DNA from: Gammaproteobacteria bacterium
GTDB lineage: Bacteria > Pseudomonadota > Gammaproteobacteria > GRL18
Assembly: GCA_016744995.1 (NCBI GenBank)
Contig: JADGDG010000024.1
Coordinates: 1 to 63,762 of the forward strand
Direction: 5' to 3'
Length of the DNA stretch: 63,762 bases
Made by a program: the position numbers and the translations under genes. Below are positions 42,921 to 52,986 of the stretch, in pieces. Position 1 is the stretch's first letter, and every line of letters starts with the position of its first letter. The notes below the pieces were generated by a model that had not been told where the DNA came from, did no database searches, and worked only from the letters and a program-made list of their open reading frames with translations.

Positions 42921-43601
42921 TTATGTTTTGCTTATAACACCACCCAGTTTTGCATAATGCATGAGTGCAGCAATACTTAAAGCTCTATCGGCAATTTTTT
43001 CAAGACGTCTTAAAGCTTGCATAGTATCCTGATAGTCTTGAGAAAGAGAAAGATTGTTATTAATTTTTTTCAATAAGTTTTTTTCAATTATCTGGTAAAG
43101 CTCATCATTTTTACCCTCTTCAATCACAACATTTTTATAAGCTTCTTCAACCTTATCCTTATCTTCAGCTTCAATTAAACTCAGGGCACTGGTCAATGCT
43201 ACGACGGATGTTTTTTGTAATGGTACTGCATACTCAAGAATAAAGTCCTTATCAACTTCACCAGAAAGGGCCTGCGGGAAATCACGAATAAATGAATTGC
43301 AGCTGTTAGCAATACGATCAAATTCATTGGTTACTTTGAGAAAAGCAACCAGTTGCCGTAAATCTTTCGCCTCTGGAGTATACAGTGCAAAGTATTTGAT
43401 AATATTGTCATCAATTTCATCAATTTTTTCATAGCGTTCATGCTTTTTAATTTTACTGATATCTTCCAGCAAGCCAGGATTACATGCTTCAAGTGCATCA
43501 AGGATTTGTTGATTACTGGCTAAAACTAACTGTCCCAGGGCAATAATTTCATTCTGAATTGTTTCTAATCTTGCAGTTTCTGTGGGTAACATTTTAACCA
43601 T
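42921..43601 (-). CDS. Second PhoU-like (DUF47-type) protein
   Basis: About 226 residues from ATG 43601 ([15 protein letters not shown]), overlapping the pstB stop by 8 bases; ATG 43592 (one base after the stop) is also possible. It has the helical repeats of the PhoU/DUF47 group: [55 protein letters not shown]. Helix motifs EFDRIAN and RLEKIAD are the metal-binding repeats. It lies between pstB and phoU and probably also ties Pst activity to PhoR. Confidence 0.85.
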   Translation of the reverse strand: MVKMLPTETARLETIQNEIIALGQLVLASNQQILDALEACNPGLLEDISKIKKHERYEKIDEIDDNIIKYFALYTPEAKDLRQLVAFLKVTNEFDRIANSCNSFIRDFPQALSGEVDKDFILEYAVPLQKTSVVALTSALSLIEAEDKDKVEEAYKNVVIEEGKNDELYQIIEKNLLKKINNNLSLSQDYQDTMQALRRLEKIADRALSIAALMHYAKLGGVISKT

Positions 43602-44403
43602 ACCTTCCTGTAATATAATCTTCAGTTTTCTTTTCCGTCGGGTTGATGAAAATAGTTTCAGTCTCATCATATTCAATCAAATCACCCAAGTGGAAAAATG
43701 CTGTATAGTCAGCTACACGTCCCGCCTGCTGCATATTATGTGTCACGATAATAATGGTGTATTTTTCCTTTAGCTCCAGCATTAAAGCTTCAATTTTTTC
43801 CGTTGAAATTGGATCCAGTGCCGATGTGGGTTCATCCATCAGTATGACATCCGGTTGAACCGCAATTGTTCTGGCAATACATAAACGCTGTTGCTGTCCC
43901 CCGGATAATGAGGTGCCTGGTTCTTTCAGCTTATCTTTAACTTCATTCCATAGACCAGCCTGTATTAATGACTTTTCAACCAGATCATCACAATAATGTC
44001 CTTTTTTGATCAGACCATGTTTCAATGGCGCATAAGCAACATTTTCATAAATTGATTTTGGGAAAGGGTTAGGCTGTTGAAATACCATCCCGACTCTTTT
44101 TCTTACCGCAACTTCATCAACATCTTTATCATAGATATTTTTTTCATCAATAATAACCTGACCATCAACCCGCACACTTCGAATCAAATCATTCATTCGA
44201 TTCAGACAGCGTAGAAAAGTGGACTTGCCACAGCCTGATGGACCAATCAGTGCAGTAATTTTGTTTTTATACAGATCCATATTAATAGCATGCAGAGCAT
44301 GGTTATCACCATAATAAAGGTTTAAATCTCGGATTTTTACCTTTAAGTTCTCTTCGCTTTTTTCTTTTTGAGAAGTCATTTTATCTTTTGTTGTATTAGC
44401 CAT
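43594..44403 (-). CDS. pstB: PstB, phosphate ABC transporter ATPase
   Basis: A 269-residue ABC ATPase: Walker [11 protein letters not shown]-loop [18 protein letters not shown], signature [16 protein letters not shown], Walker [14 protein letters not shown], switch [18 protein letters not shown]. All are PstB-type. It drives high-affinity phosphate uptake. Six bases after pstA. An N-terminal basic stretch of about 20 residues is normal. Confidence 0.97.
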   Translation of the reverse strand: MANTTKDKMTSQKEKSEENLKVKIRDLNLYYGDNHALHAINMDLYKNKITALIGPSGCGKSTFLRCLNRMNDLIRSVRVDGQVIIDEKNIYDKDVDEVAVRKRVGMVFQQPNPFPKSIYENVAYAPLKHGLIKKGHYCDDLVEKSLIQAGLWNEVKDKLKEPGTSLSGGQQQRLCIARTIAVQPDVILMDEPTSALDPISTEKIEALMLELKEKYTIIIVTHNMQQAGRVADYTAFFHLGDLIEYDETETIFINPTEKKTEDYITGRYG

Positions 44404-44409
44404 AGAGAA

Positions 44410-45636
44410 TTACCAGTTAACCTCAAATTTCTTTCTTAAATAAATTGCTAAAGCATTCAATGAAATAAGAATACTTAATAGAACCATAATACCTGCTGCA
44501 GTCCTCTCAACATATGCCCGTTCAGGCATACCTGCCCAGGTAAATATCTGAGCCGGCATGACAGTGGCAGCCTGAAAAATTGAATCCGGGCTATCCGGGA
44601 TAAAAGCAATCATACCAATAATTATCAGTGGCGCTGTCTCACCCATAGCCTGAGATAAGCCAATAATAGAACCTGTCATGATCCCTGGAAATGCCAATGG
44701 CAGAACATGATCCTGAACCACCTGAATTTTTGTCAGACCTAAACCATAACCCGCCTGTCGGATACTATCAGGCACGCTCCTCAAGGCCGCCCGGGCACTC
44801 ACAATAACAATTGGCAGGGTCATCAATGCCAGGGTCAGACCACCCACCAGCGGAGAGCTTCGCGGCACACCAAAAAGATTAATAAATACTGCCAGGCCTA
44901 ACAAACCAAATAAAATGGAAGGAATTGCAGCAAGATTATTTATATTTACTTCGATAAACTGAGTCCAGTAATTATCATGGGCAAATTCTTCTAAATAAAC
45001 TGCCGTCATCACCCCCAGAGGAAAAGCAACAACCATGGTGACAATCAGGGTTAATATCGAACCAATAATGGCTGATTTTATCCCTGAATTTTCAGGAATT
45101 TTAGAGTCACCCTGAGTGAAAAAAATTGTATTAAAGTGCAACTCTAATTCACCTGCCGCTTGTTTCTCTTTAATAGTTTGCAGATATTTATCTTTAATTT
45201 TATAATAATGCCCCTTCATATATTGATCAACCTGATGGTTGACCAGAACCCAGCTTGTCTGGGTTGTATTCATCAGGCTCGGATCCTGTTCCACCATTGC
45301 AGGTATATCTCTTAACCAGGCTCGGCTGACAATGCGGCGGTACTTTTTATCAATTGCTTTACGAGTTGAATCAATAGTTTTTTCATTGTAAGTAACATCA
45401 ATAAGCATATAACTTTGTTGAAAAGCAGGCATACCTTTAACGATCATATCACCCAGAAAAAACACCAGAAAACTAATGGCAAAAATAATTGATCCCATAG
45501 TAAAGTATTTAAACCGCCTTGCATGAGCATGACGCTTTTGTAAACTCGGATCATAAAATGGATTTTCCACTTCAGTTTTTTTATTGGATGAATTCAGCTT
45601 TGAATTTAAATTTGTTTTTTTCATCAGAGAGCTCAT
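44410..45636 (-). CDS. pstA: PstA, phosphate permease subunit
   Basis: A 408-residue permease, longer than usual: a 40-residue basic N-terminal tail, a first helix (FTMGSIIFAISFLVFFLGDM), a large periplasmic insertion (about 70-180), then the conserved permease core (AFPLGVMTAVYLEEFA, LAAIPSILFGLLGLAVF, IVIVSARAALRSVPDSIRQA, IGLSQAMGETAPLIII). The EAA-type loop is at RQAGYGLGLTK. It overlaps pstC by 4 bases (ATGA). Confidence 0.95.
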   Translation of the reverse strand: MSSLMKKTNLNSKLNSSNKKTEVENPFYDPSLQKRHAHARRFKYFTMGSIIFAISFLVFFLGDMIVKGMPAFQQSYMLIDVTYNEKTIDSTRKAIDKKYRRIVSRAWLRDIPAMVEQDPSLMNTTQTSWVLVNHQVDQYMKGHYYKIKDKYLQTIKEKQAAGELELHFNTIFFTQGDSKIPENSGIKSAIIGSILTLIVTMVVAFPLGVMTAVYLEEFAHDNYWTQFIEVNINNLAAIPSILFGLLGLAVFINLFGVPRSSPLVGGLTLALMTLPIVIVSARAALRSVPDSIRQAGYGLGLTKIQVVQDHVLPLAFPGIMTGSIIGLSQAMGETAPLIIIGMIAFIPDSPDSIFQAATVMPAQIFTWAGMPERAYVERTAAGIMVLLSILISLNALAIYLRKKFEVNW

Positions 45637-46562
45637 AAGGTATTCACCTTGTATTTTTCTTTAAACTTACGAATCAACGCAACTGACATAATATTGAGAA
45701 CAAGTGTCACAATAAATAAGACCAGACCAAGGGCAAAGGCTGATAAAGTATCAGGGGAATTAAATTCATGATCCCCAACAAGTGCATCAACGATTCGAAC
45801 CGTCACTGTAGTCATATCTTCTAACATATTCCATGAGAGATTAGGCCTCATACCAGCGGCCATAACAACAATCATCGTTTCTCCCAAAGCCTTGGAGACA
45901 CCCAATAAAGTCGCAGAGACAATGCCGGGTAATGCAGAAGGTAAAACAATGGCTTTAATGGTTTCACTTTTGGTCATCCCCAACGCCAGTGATGCTTTTC
46001 TCTGTGAATCAGGCACCGCCCGGATCACATCATCACTCAGAGAAGATATCACCGGTATAATCATTATTCCCATAACAATTCCACTGGCCAGAGCACTATT
46101 GAACGAAGCATCTATACCAAAAATTTGAAAGAAATTAACGACCGCTGGTGCGACTGTAATTGCAGCAAAGAACCCATAGACAACAGTTGGAATACCAGCC
46201 AGGATCTCCAATAACGGTTTAAGTTTGTCTCGTAGTGAGAAAGAGGCATATTCACTCATAAAAATAGCACTGCCTAAACCAATAGGCAGAGCAACCGTAA
46301 GTGCAATAAAGGTAATTATGAAAGTACCGGAAAATATAGGTAAAGCACCAAATTTACTATCAGCAACCCCGGGGGACCACTCAGTACCCGTAATAAAATA
46401 CCAAAAACTACGCATTTGAAAAAATTCAATAGCTTCAAAAAGAATTGAAAACAGCACACCAAAGGTGGTTAAAATTGAAACAGCAGCGGCACTGAACAGA
46501 AGAAAGCGAATAAATTGCTCTTTAAGGTCACTATGCCTTGTCTTTAACTCAAATGGTTTCAA
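45633..46562 (-). CDS. pstC: PstC, phosphate permease subunit
   Basis: A 309-residue permease with about six helices (FLLFSAAAVSILTTFGVLFS, FSGTFIITFIALTVALPIG, LEILAGIPTVVYGFFAAITV, GIVMGIMIIPVISSLSDDVI). The permease loop is RKASLALGMTKSETIKAIVL and GVSKALGETMIVVMAAG is PstC-typical. Coupled to pstA by the 4-base overlap. Confidence 0.95.
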   Translation of the reverse strand: MKPFELKTRHSDLKEQFIRFLLFSAAAVSILTTFGVLFSILFEAIEFFQMRSFWYFITGTEWSPGVADSKFGALPIFSGTFIITFIALTVALPIGLGSAIFMSEYASFSLRDKLKPLLEILAGIPTVVYGFFAAITVAPAVVNFFQIFGIDASFNSALASGIVMGIMIIPVISSLSDDVIRAVPDSQRKASLALGMTKSETIKAIVLPSALPGIVSATLLGVSKALGETMIVVMAAGMRPNLSWNMLEDMTTVTVRIVDALVGDHEFNSPDTLSAFALGLVLFIVTLVLNIMSVALIRKFKEKYKVNTL

Positions 46563-46695
46563 TTGATACTCCAGACAAAAAATCGAAAGGGCATAAAAAT
46601 AATAAAACTTCCAGGCTATTAATATCGCACGGAAGCTTTATTATTTTCAGGCTCTTATCCCCCCTTTCAGGAGAATAAGGTTGAGGTACTGAAAT

Positions 46696-47766
46696 TTATT
46701 TTTTAGATAAATCATCAAGTGTAAGCTTGGTATATTTTTCTACACTTGCTCTGATAGCATTTCTGCGCTCATCAGGTAAAGCAATCAAACCAATTTCAGT
46801 TAAAATGCCATCGGGACCAATCATGTCTTCCTTCATAAACAGAGCGACATATTTAGCCATTGCAGGCACTTCTTTTCTATGTGAGTTCTTGGTATAGAAA
46901 AACAAAGAGCGAGAGATAGGATACTTTCCACTTGAAATCGTTTCAGGTGTTGGTTTAAAACCGTTAACCGTAGCAGCAGAAATCTTATCATCATTTTCAA
47001 CCAGGAAACTATAGCCAAAAATACCGATTGCAGCTGGATTTTTACTCAACTTTTGTACAATCAGGTTATCATTTTCACCAGAAGGGATATAAACACCATC
47101 CTGTCTGACTTTATGGTATTTTTTGTAACCCTTGTTTTTGACTTTATCTTTTTTATATAAAGAAGTATAAACATCCATTTTCTTAGTCTGGCCTTTCATG
47201 ATCATATCTTCAAAGGCATCACGAGTACCAGAGCTGGTTGGTGGTCCATAAATAGTAATTTCTCTGTCTGGCAGACCAGCATCAATTTGATTCCAGCGCT
47301 TGTACGGGTTTTTAACCAGACTTTTACCATCTTTAGAAGGTACTTCTTCAGCAACAGCTAATAACAAGTGCATTTTAGTCAAAGCAAGGGCTTTATTTTT
47401 CTTATTCTGAGCAATTGCAATACCATCAAATCCAATCACTGCTTCAGTAATATCAGTGACACCATTTTTTGTACACATTTTAAATTCTTTCGTCTTCATA
47501 CGACGAGAAGCATTGGTAATATCGGGTGTATCCATCCCATTACCCTTACAAAACAACTTCATACCACCACCAGAACCAGTTGATTCAACCACTGGAGTCG
47601 GGCTTTTAGACGTTGCACCAAATTCTTCAGCAACTGAGCTGGAGAAAGGATAAACTGTTGAAGAGCCAACAATACGGATCTGATCTCGAGCCTGAGCCAT
47701 ATTGATGGTACTGGCCAAAATTGCCGTTGTAGCAATAAGTGACAGAGCTGATTTATTTAACATCAT
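46696..47766 (-). CDS. pstS: PstS, phosphate-binding protein
   Basis: A 356-residue periplasmic binding protein with a signal peptide (MLNKSALSLIATTAILASTI, cut near MAQARDQ). Binding-site motifs RIVGSSTVYPFSSSVAEEFG, ESTGSGGGMKLFCKGNG, ITNASRRMK and GPPTSSGTRDAFEDM are present. It captures phosphate and delivers it to PstCA. First gene of the operon, behind a Pho-box promoter; 133 bases separate it from pstC. Confidence 0.97.
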   Translation of the reverse strand: MMLNKSALSLIATTAILASTINMAQARDQIRIVGSSTVYPFSSSVAEEFGATSKSPTPVVESTGSGGGMKLFCKGNGMDTPDITNASRRMKTKEFKMCTKNGVTDITEAVIGFDGIAIAQNKKNKALALTKMHLLLAVAEEVPSKDGKSLVKNPYKRWNQIDAGLPDREITIYGPPTSSGTRDAFEDMIMKGQTKKMDVYTSLYKKDKVKNKGYKKYHKVRQDGVYIPSGENDNLIVQKLSKNPAAIGIFGYSFLVENDDKISAATVNGFKPTPETISSGKYPISRSLFFYTKNSHRKEVPAMAKYVALFMKEDMIGPDGILTEIGLIALPDERRNAIRASVEKYTKLTLDDLSKK

Positions 47767-47800
47767 TTTGATTTTCCATTTTTTGTTTAATCTGTTTAAG

Positions 47801-47834
47801 ATTATAAGGACTCAATATGACAACTTTGTTACAA
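47801..47834 (-). promoter_or_regulatory. Pho box and -10 element of the pst operon
   Basis: On the minus strand, TTGTAAC (47834-47828), four bases, and TTGTCAT (47823-47817) form two 7-bp direct repeats with the 11-bp period of PhoB boxes. TATAAT (47806-47801) follows 10 bases later. This is the normal PhoB-activated layout, where the box takes the place of the -35 element. Confidence 0.7.
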
Positions 47835-48012
47835 ATAAACTTTTTTGTAACATTTAAATAAATTGTTTACTTTATTCCAGAGGATCTTCATTTTATGGAT
47901 GGTCTATAAAAAATTCTGTAACTCAAAAAGTGTTTCTAAATAATGTAACTTGTTTATCTTCAGATGTATGCTTTACTTCATAATAATTCATTAATTAATA
48001 AGGAATTATCCA

Positions 48013-49716
48013 ATGTTAATTCAACTTAATAATATCTCTATAAGGACTAAATTAATTGCTAATATATTAATTTTGATATTTTTTATTGTTGTTATTTCAT
48101 TATACTCATACACTTCAATGACCCAGATTGGAAATGAGCTGGACTCAATTGCCGATCAGGATATTCCACTAACCAATATCATCACTTTAATTACAGAACA
48201 CCAATTAGAGCAGGAAATTCATTTCGAACGCGCACTGCGTTTCGGGCTGCTGCTAAAACAACAAGGTGCTGAATCACATTTTAAAAATGAAATTAATTCT
48301 TTTGATGCCTTGTCCAAAAAAGTTAATGTTGAAATACGCCAGGGAGAAAACTTTGCAGAAAAGACGGTACCCACTATTGATAATAAAGAACAAATTGAAG
48401 AGTTTAAACACATTGCACAAGTATTAAAGAAAATTGAAAAAGAACATGCAGACTTTGAACAGCATGCCCACCAGATTTTTGAATTACTTGCCCAGGCTAA
48501 AATACATGAAACGAAATCACTGATTGAGAACATTGAGCATGAAGAAAATCAATTAACTGAAGAGCTTAATGCGATGCTGAATGAAATTGAAAAATTTACA
48601 GCAGCAGCAGGGCATCGTGCACAAAAACATGAACAAGCCGCTGTAAAAAACTTAGTCATATTAATTTTTTTGGCCCTGTCGATAGGAGGAGTATTTAGTT
48701 GGTTTATTGCTAATAATCTTGTGACTCGATTATCCATATGTATGAATGAACTCAAAATTATTGCTTCCAAAGATCTGACGCAAAATATAATCCTTGATGG
48801 AAACGATGAAATTGGTCAATTACAGCAATCAATACAAATAATGAATAAACATTTGAATGAAACAATCTCAATTATAACAAATACTACTCATCAAATTGAT
48901 TCATCTGCCCATGAAATATCTGTGACAGCCATACAAACCAGTGAAAATACTCACCAGCAGCAGTTGGAAACAGATGCAATGGCTAATGCAATCAACGAAA
49001 TGAGCAGCGCAATATCTGAAGTCGCTAATAGTGTAAATATTACCTCTGCTGCTTCAGATGAGTCTCATTGTGAAACGGAAAAGGGTCGTCAGATTGTTGA
49101 TAAAACAGTGCAGGAAATTACACTTCTGGCGGAAAAAACTAATAAGTCAGCTGAAGTGGTCGCTGATGTAGAGCAATACAGTGATACGATAAGTACAGTA
49201 TTAGAAGTCATTAAAGGTATTGCCGAACAAACAAACTTATTAGCACTCAATGCCGCCATTGAGGCAGCTCGTGCTGGTGAACAAGGTCGCGGCTTTGCCG
49301 TTGTTGCTGATGAAGTACGCACATTGGCAGGACGAACCCGAGAAGCCACAGAAGAAATTAATGAAATTATTGAAAATCTTCAAAGAGGTGCATGTCAGGC
49401 TGTCAACGTGATGGATGAAAGCCAAAAACAAACAGCTTCTGTTGTTGAACAGATACATCTTGCTGATTCATCACTCAATAAAATCGCTCAATCTGTTTTT
49501 AAAATTAATGATATGAATACTCAGGTTGCAGCGGCTGCTGATGAGCAAAGCAGCGTTGCTAATGAGATCAACAACAATATTTCTAAAATATCAGAAATTG
49601 CACTACAAAATACTTCAGGAGCCCAACTCATTTCTACAAAATCAAAAGACATGAGCATAATGTCTTCACGTCTAAAAGAGTTGATTGGACAGTTTAAAGT
49701 TAATTTGGTCGTTTAG
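48013..49716 (+). CDS. Methyl-accepting chemotaxis protein
   Basis: A 567-residue chemoreceptor: helix 1 (about 13-32), periplasmic four-helix-type sensor (about 33-212), helix 2 ([20 protein letters not shown]), HAMP (about 233-285) and a signalling domain with the hairpin tip [20 protein letters not shown] and [16 protein letters not shown]. The ligand is unknown. A single gene in its own unit; no chemotaxis kinase is nearby. Confidence 0.95.
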   Translation: MLIQLNNISIRTKLIANILILIFFIVVISLYSYTSMTQIGNELDSIADQDIPLTNIITLITEHQLEQEIHFERALRFGLLLKQQGAESHFKNEINSFDALSKKVNVEIRQGENFAEKTVPTIDNKEQIEEFKHIAQVLKKIEKEHADFEQHAHQIFELLAQAKIHETKSLIENIEHEENQLTEELNAMLNEIEKFTAAAGHRAQKHEQAAVKNLVILIFLALSIGGVFSWFIANNLVTRLSICMNELKIIASKDLTQNIILDGNDEIGQLQQSIQIMNKHLNETISIITNTTHQIDSSAHEISVTAIQTSENTHQQQLETDAMANAINEMSSAISEVANSVNITSAASDESHCETEKGRQIVDKTVQEITLLAEKTNKSAEVVADVEQYSDTISTVLEVIKGIAEQTNLLALNAAIEAARAGEQGRGFAVVADEVRTLAGRTREATEEINEIIENLQRGACQAVNVMDESQKQTASVVEQIHLADSSLNKIAQSVFKINDMNTQVAAAADEQSSVANEINNNISKISEIALQNTSGAQLISTKSKDMSIMSSRLKELIGQFKVNLVV

Positions 49717-49826
49717 AATTTTTCTTGTAAGCAGAGAGTAAGCCTGGATGATACCCTCACTCTCACCTCAATTTAACCTGTATTAGTTACTTTAACTGAG
49801 CCCTGTTTTTTTAGTTTTTTATGAAT

Positions 49827-51410
49827 TTATTTAAGATATTGATGACTATCAATCCCATGATATTGTAGTTTTTGATAAACAGCTCGTGTACTGAGGTTAA
49901 GAAAATTAGCGATGTCTTCAATTTTTCCAAGATTTTGCTGCATTGCCTGTTCTAAAATCTGTCTCTCTACCTTATCGGCAGCACGTTTTTTTGCTCTCTT
50001 GATATTTGGGATTTTTTCCAGGTTTGACACAGATAAGGGCGACAGGTCGAAAAATATTCTGTGTATTACCTTACCTTCAGTAAATAAAAAAGAACGTTCC
50101 AGCACATTTTCTAATTCCCTCACATTGCCAACCCAGTCATGATCCAGCAGAGTTGTCATTGCTGAAGAAGTGAGTGTTTTTATTTCTGAATGATAGCGTC
50201 TTGAAAATCGCTCAATCAATAAGTTAACTAATGGGCGCATATCTTCAGGGCGCTCTCTTAATGGCGGGATATGCAAAGGTACGACATTAAGTCGATAAAA
50301 TAGATCTCGACGAAACTTCCCTTCTTCAACCAATTGTGACAAATCATGGTTGGTCGCGGCAATAACCCTTACATTACAGGCAATTAGTTTCTTTCCTCCA
50401 ATACGTTCAAAACGGTTTTCCTGTAAAACTCTTAATAAAGCAACCTGAGCTTTGAGTGACAGGCTATTAACTTCATCCAGAAATAAGGTTCCGGTATCCG
50501 CCCGTTCAAATCTTCCTTCATGGGAAGTTTTTGCATCAGTAAAAGCACCAGCCTCATGACCAAATAATTCGGTCTCTACAAGATCGTGTGGAATACTGCC
50601 ACAATTAACCGCAATAAATGGGGCATCTCTGCGTGGACTCATGGCGTGAATTGAACGGGCAATAATTTCCTTACCTACCCCTGTCTCACCGCTAATTAAA
50701 ACGGGAACACGAGTTGGAGAAACTATTTCCACACTTTTTAATACCGAAAGCATAACGTCACTTTGAGCAATTAAACCCGGAGGCTCATTAATTTGTTCTG
50801 TAACAAGTTTTGGATTATCTTTTAGCCAAAGACTATGAAGTCTTTCTTCAATGCGTTTCTGCAGCTCTGAAGGAGCTCTGACTTCAGCAATAATTTTAAC
50901 GCCATCGCTAAAATATTCATCACCTATAATTTGCTCACAGGTTTGCGGATCACGATGGATAGAGATGTCACAAAGATCACTGCCCAGAGCAATTCTTTTC
51001 TTCAATTCTACTTTTGCATAACCATAGTTGCGTGCAGCAATACCACCAAAAATACTGGACGTCATGTGACAAAGAGCGGGAGCAGATTCGATTAATGAAC
51101 CAAATGGGCATTTTGTTGTTTGCAGACTGAGGCAACTATCAGTTACTTCTGTAAGCTTAAATTCCCCCCCAATGGTATTTTTGAGGTTAACCAGTAAGTC
51201 ACCAAATTCCTGCATAGTTAAAATATCATTCAGCTCATGACTGTCACGATAAATATCCTCCAGCACTTCACTTGAATTCAGTACAATTTTTTTGATAAAA
51301 GATTCTAATGAAGAACAGTTGACACCCTGTGCTATTCCACCTGTCTGCATAATAAAGAGCTGAAGGTATCGCTCCGGCGTCAGGTGGCCAAAAGGTCTGA
51401 GTGATTTCAT
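49827..51410 (-). CDS. Sigma54-dependent enhancer-binding regulator
   Basis: A 527-residue protein. The N-terminal sensor (about 1-190) has cysteines in TTKCPFGSLIESAPALCHMT, then IFGGIAARNYGYAKVELKKR and LCDISIHRDPQTC; it resembles the MetOD/V4R-type sensors. The AAA+ domain has Walker A GETGVGKEIIA, the sigma54 loop GAFTDA (GAFTGA in most relatives), Walker B GTLFLDEV and the Fis-type HTH (IEDIANFLNLSTRAVYQKLQ). It is divergent from the carbonic anhydrase gene, which has a matching -24/-12 promoter, so it probably activates that gene. Signal unknown. Confidence 0.9.
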   Translation of the reverse strand: MKSLRPFGHLTPERYLQLFIMQTGGIAQGVNCSSLESFIKKIVLNSSEVLEDIYRDSHELNDILTMQEFGDLLVNLKNTIGGEFKLTEVTDSCLSLQTTKCPFGSLIESAPALCHMTSSIFGGIAARNYGYAKVELKKRIALGSDLCDISIHRDPQTCEQIIGDEYFSDGVKIIAEVRAPSELQKRIEERLHSLWLKDNPKLVTEQINEPPGLIAQSDVMLSVLKSVEIVSPTRVPVLISGETGVGKEIIARSIHAMSPRRDAPFIAVNCGSIPHDLVETELFGHEAGAFTDAKTSHEGRFERADTGTLFLDEVNSLSLKAQVALLRVLQENRFERIGGKKLIACNVRVIAATNHDLSQLVEEGKFRRDLFYRLNVVPLHIPPLRERPEDMRPLVNLLIERFSRRYHSEIKTLTSSAMTTLLDHDWVGNVRELENVLERSFLFTEGKVIHRIFFDLSPLSVSNLEKIPNIKRAKKRAADKVERQILEQAMQQNLGKIEDIANFLNLSTRAVYQKLQYHGIDSHQYLK

Positions 51411-51531
51411 GGCTTACTCATCTATTTATTTTGTGAAGTGCTGCTGCAATTATTGAAGTCAGTCTTCACGTTAGAGGAAACAATTCCTGATTAATACTAG
51501 CACTGTTACTGATTTATTGTCTATTTTTAAC

Positions 51532-51547
51532 TGGTATAAAAATTGCT
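51532..51547 (+). promoter_or_regulatory. Sigma54-type -24/-12 promoter of the carbonic anhydrase gene
   Basis: TGGTATAAAAATTGCT: GG and GC are ten bases apart as required and the flanking TTGCT agrees with the consensus. It lies 75 bases before the carbonic anhydrase ATG, facing it. The inverted pair GTGAAG (51433-51438) / CTTCAC (51464-51469) about 70-100 bases upstream is a candidate enhancer site for the divergent activator. Confidence 0.6.
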
Positions 51548-51621
51548 GTAATAACATTGCCACAATCTTAATATTATAAAAAAAGTGGTAATTTATTAAA
51601 CTAACCAAAGGATAATTGAAC

Positions 51622-52203
51622 ATGAGTAATACAGTTAATGAAGTAATATCAGCAAATGCTGATTATGTTGCTGATTTTGGCGATAAGGGCGATTTACCAA
51701 TGCCTCCTGGCAGGCAATTTGCAATTCTGACCTGTATGGATGCCCGCTTAGATCCAGCAAAATATGCAGGGCTTGCCGAAGGTGATGCCCATGTTATTCG
51801 TAACGCTGGCGGCAGAGCAAGTGATGATGCCATCCGTTCATTAGTTATTTCTTACAAGTTACTGGGAACAAAAGAATGGTTTGTTATTCATCATACTGAT
51901 TGTGGAATGGAAACATTCACAACAGAAATTATGGGGGATCTACTATCAGGTAGCCTCAAGACATCAAGTGTAGACGCATCTGGTTGGCATGATAGCAATG
52001 CTGGTGGCGGTACAACTGATGGTAAATATATCAACTGGCTAACGATCAGTGACCAGCAAAAAAGTGTTCTGGAAGATGTTCAACGCATCAGAAGTAACTC
52101 AATGGTACCCGCTGGCATTCCAATTTATGGTTATATTTATGATTGTAAAACGGGGAATCTTAATGAAGTACCTGAAGCAACGGTAGCAGGTAAAGCTGTT
52201 TAA
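51622..52203 (+). CDS. Beta-class carbonic anhydrase
   Basis: A 193-residue protein from ATG 51622 (AAAGGA nine bases upstream; an in-frame TTG two codons earlier is less likely). Zinc ligands C38, H91 and C94 and the D40/R42 dyad lie in [13 protein letters not shown] and [29 protein letters not shown] is the core loop. It interconverts CO2 and bicarbonate, useful for the autotrophic CO2 supply. No signal peptide, so it is cytoplasmic. Probably sigma54-controlled by the divergent regulator. Confidence 0.9.
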   Translation: MSNTVNEVISANADYVADFGDKGDLPMPPGRQFAILTCMDARLDPAKYAGLAEGDAHVIRNAGGRASDDAIRSLVISYKLLGTKEWFVIHHTDCGMETFTTEIMGDLLSGSLKTSSVDASGWHDSNAGGGTTDGKYINWLTISDQQKSVLEDVQRIRSNSMVPAGIPIYGYIYDCKTGNLNEVPEATVAGKAV

Positions 52204-52308
52204 GATAAAATAAAGCACATCAATGATTGCAGGCACTCATCAAAATCCATATTTATATTGTGCCTGTAATTGTTACTTTTTGAATCTTCAAATTATAGCT
52301 GTATTGAA

Positions 52309-52875
52309 TTACTGCTCGTAAATCGAAGTAATTAAAAATCCCATTTGGCTTTTAAATCCTTGTAATTTTATTTCCACTTTACGTGGTGATTTTTCAAAAA
52401 ATTTCTTTTTAATGCAGATATATGAAGGAAATGCAGTAAAAATATAGTTACCTTTGAGTCGATGATCACATGAGCGCCTGCTACTACTTTTTTCTTTAAC
52501 AAGTAATGTATAGACTTCCTCATTTTGACCAAAAAACCTGGTATATACGGAGGGAATTCCATGCCCTATAGAACCCCAATAAATGCCCATAAGAAAAAAT
52601 GGAGTAACTATAGAAGCTGTAATGCGTTTTGAACGTGAACCATTTTCTTGGAAATTTGCTCGACCAGTACCATATACCCACCAAATTATAAGTGTGCTTA
52701 TTATAGTCAAAAATAAAGAAATATTGAATATATTCTGAGACCAAAATAATGATGGCACAAAATCACTATATGCTCCCCATACAAAAAAAATCATTAATAT
52801 GTAAAAAAAATTATGGATAAAAAGCCTCGATTTTGAAGGGGCATTATTACCGTAAAATATTTTTTTTATGGTCAT
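52309..52875 (-). CDS. Unknown membrane protein
   Basis: A 188-residue protein with about three or four hydrophobic helices (FFYILMIFFVWGAYSDFVP, FNISLFLTIISTLIIWWVYG, ITASIVTPFFLMGIYWGSIG) and a hydrophilic, basic, C-terminal half with cysteines (SCDHRLKG, YICIKKK). No family is recognised. It is close to, but not clearly in one operon with, the Sel1 gene. AT-rich like the neighbours. Confidence 0.55.
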   Translation of the reverse strand: MTIKKIFYGNNAPSKSRLFIHNFFYILMIFFVWGAYSDFVPSLFWSQNIFNISLFLTIISTLIIWWVYGTGRANFQENGSRSKRITASIVTPFFLMGIYWGSIGHGIPSVYTRFFGQNEEVYTLLVKEKSSSRRSCDHRLKGNYIFTAFPSYICIKKKFFEKSPRKVEIKLQGFKSQMGFLITSIYEQ

Positions 52876-52986
52876 CTTAATTTCTAAAGCCTATCTCAAT
52901 TTGAATGTTGTTTCAAAAAAAGTGACAACGTACCCAAACCCACGTATAACAACTTTGAAGGCATTACAGTATATCTATATTAGTTA

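Noticed and set aside
46563..46695. A terminator or attenuator between pstS and pstC
   Set aside because: Only weak pairing (CTTAT with ATAAG around a C run) was seen; coverage data would be needed.
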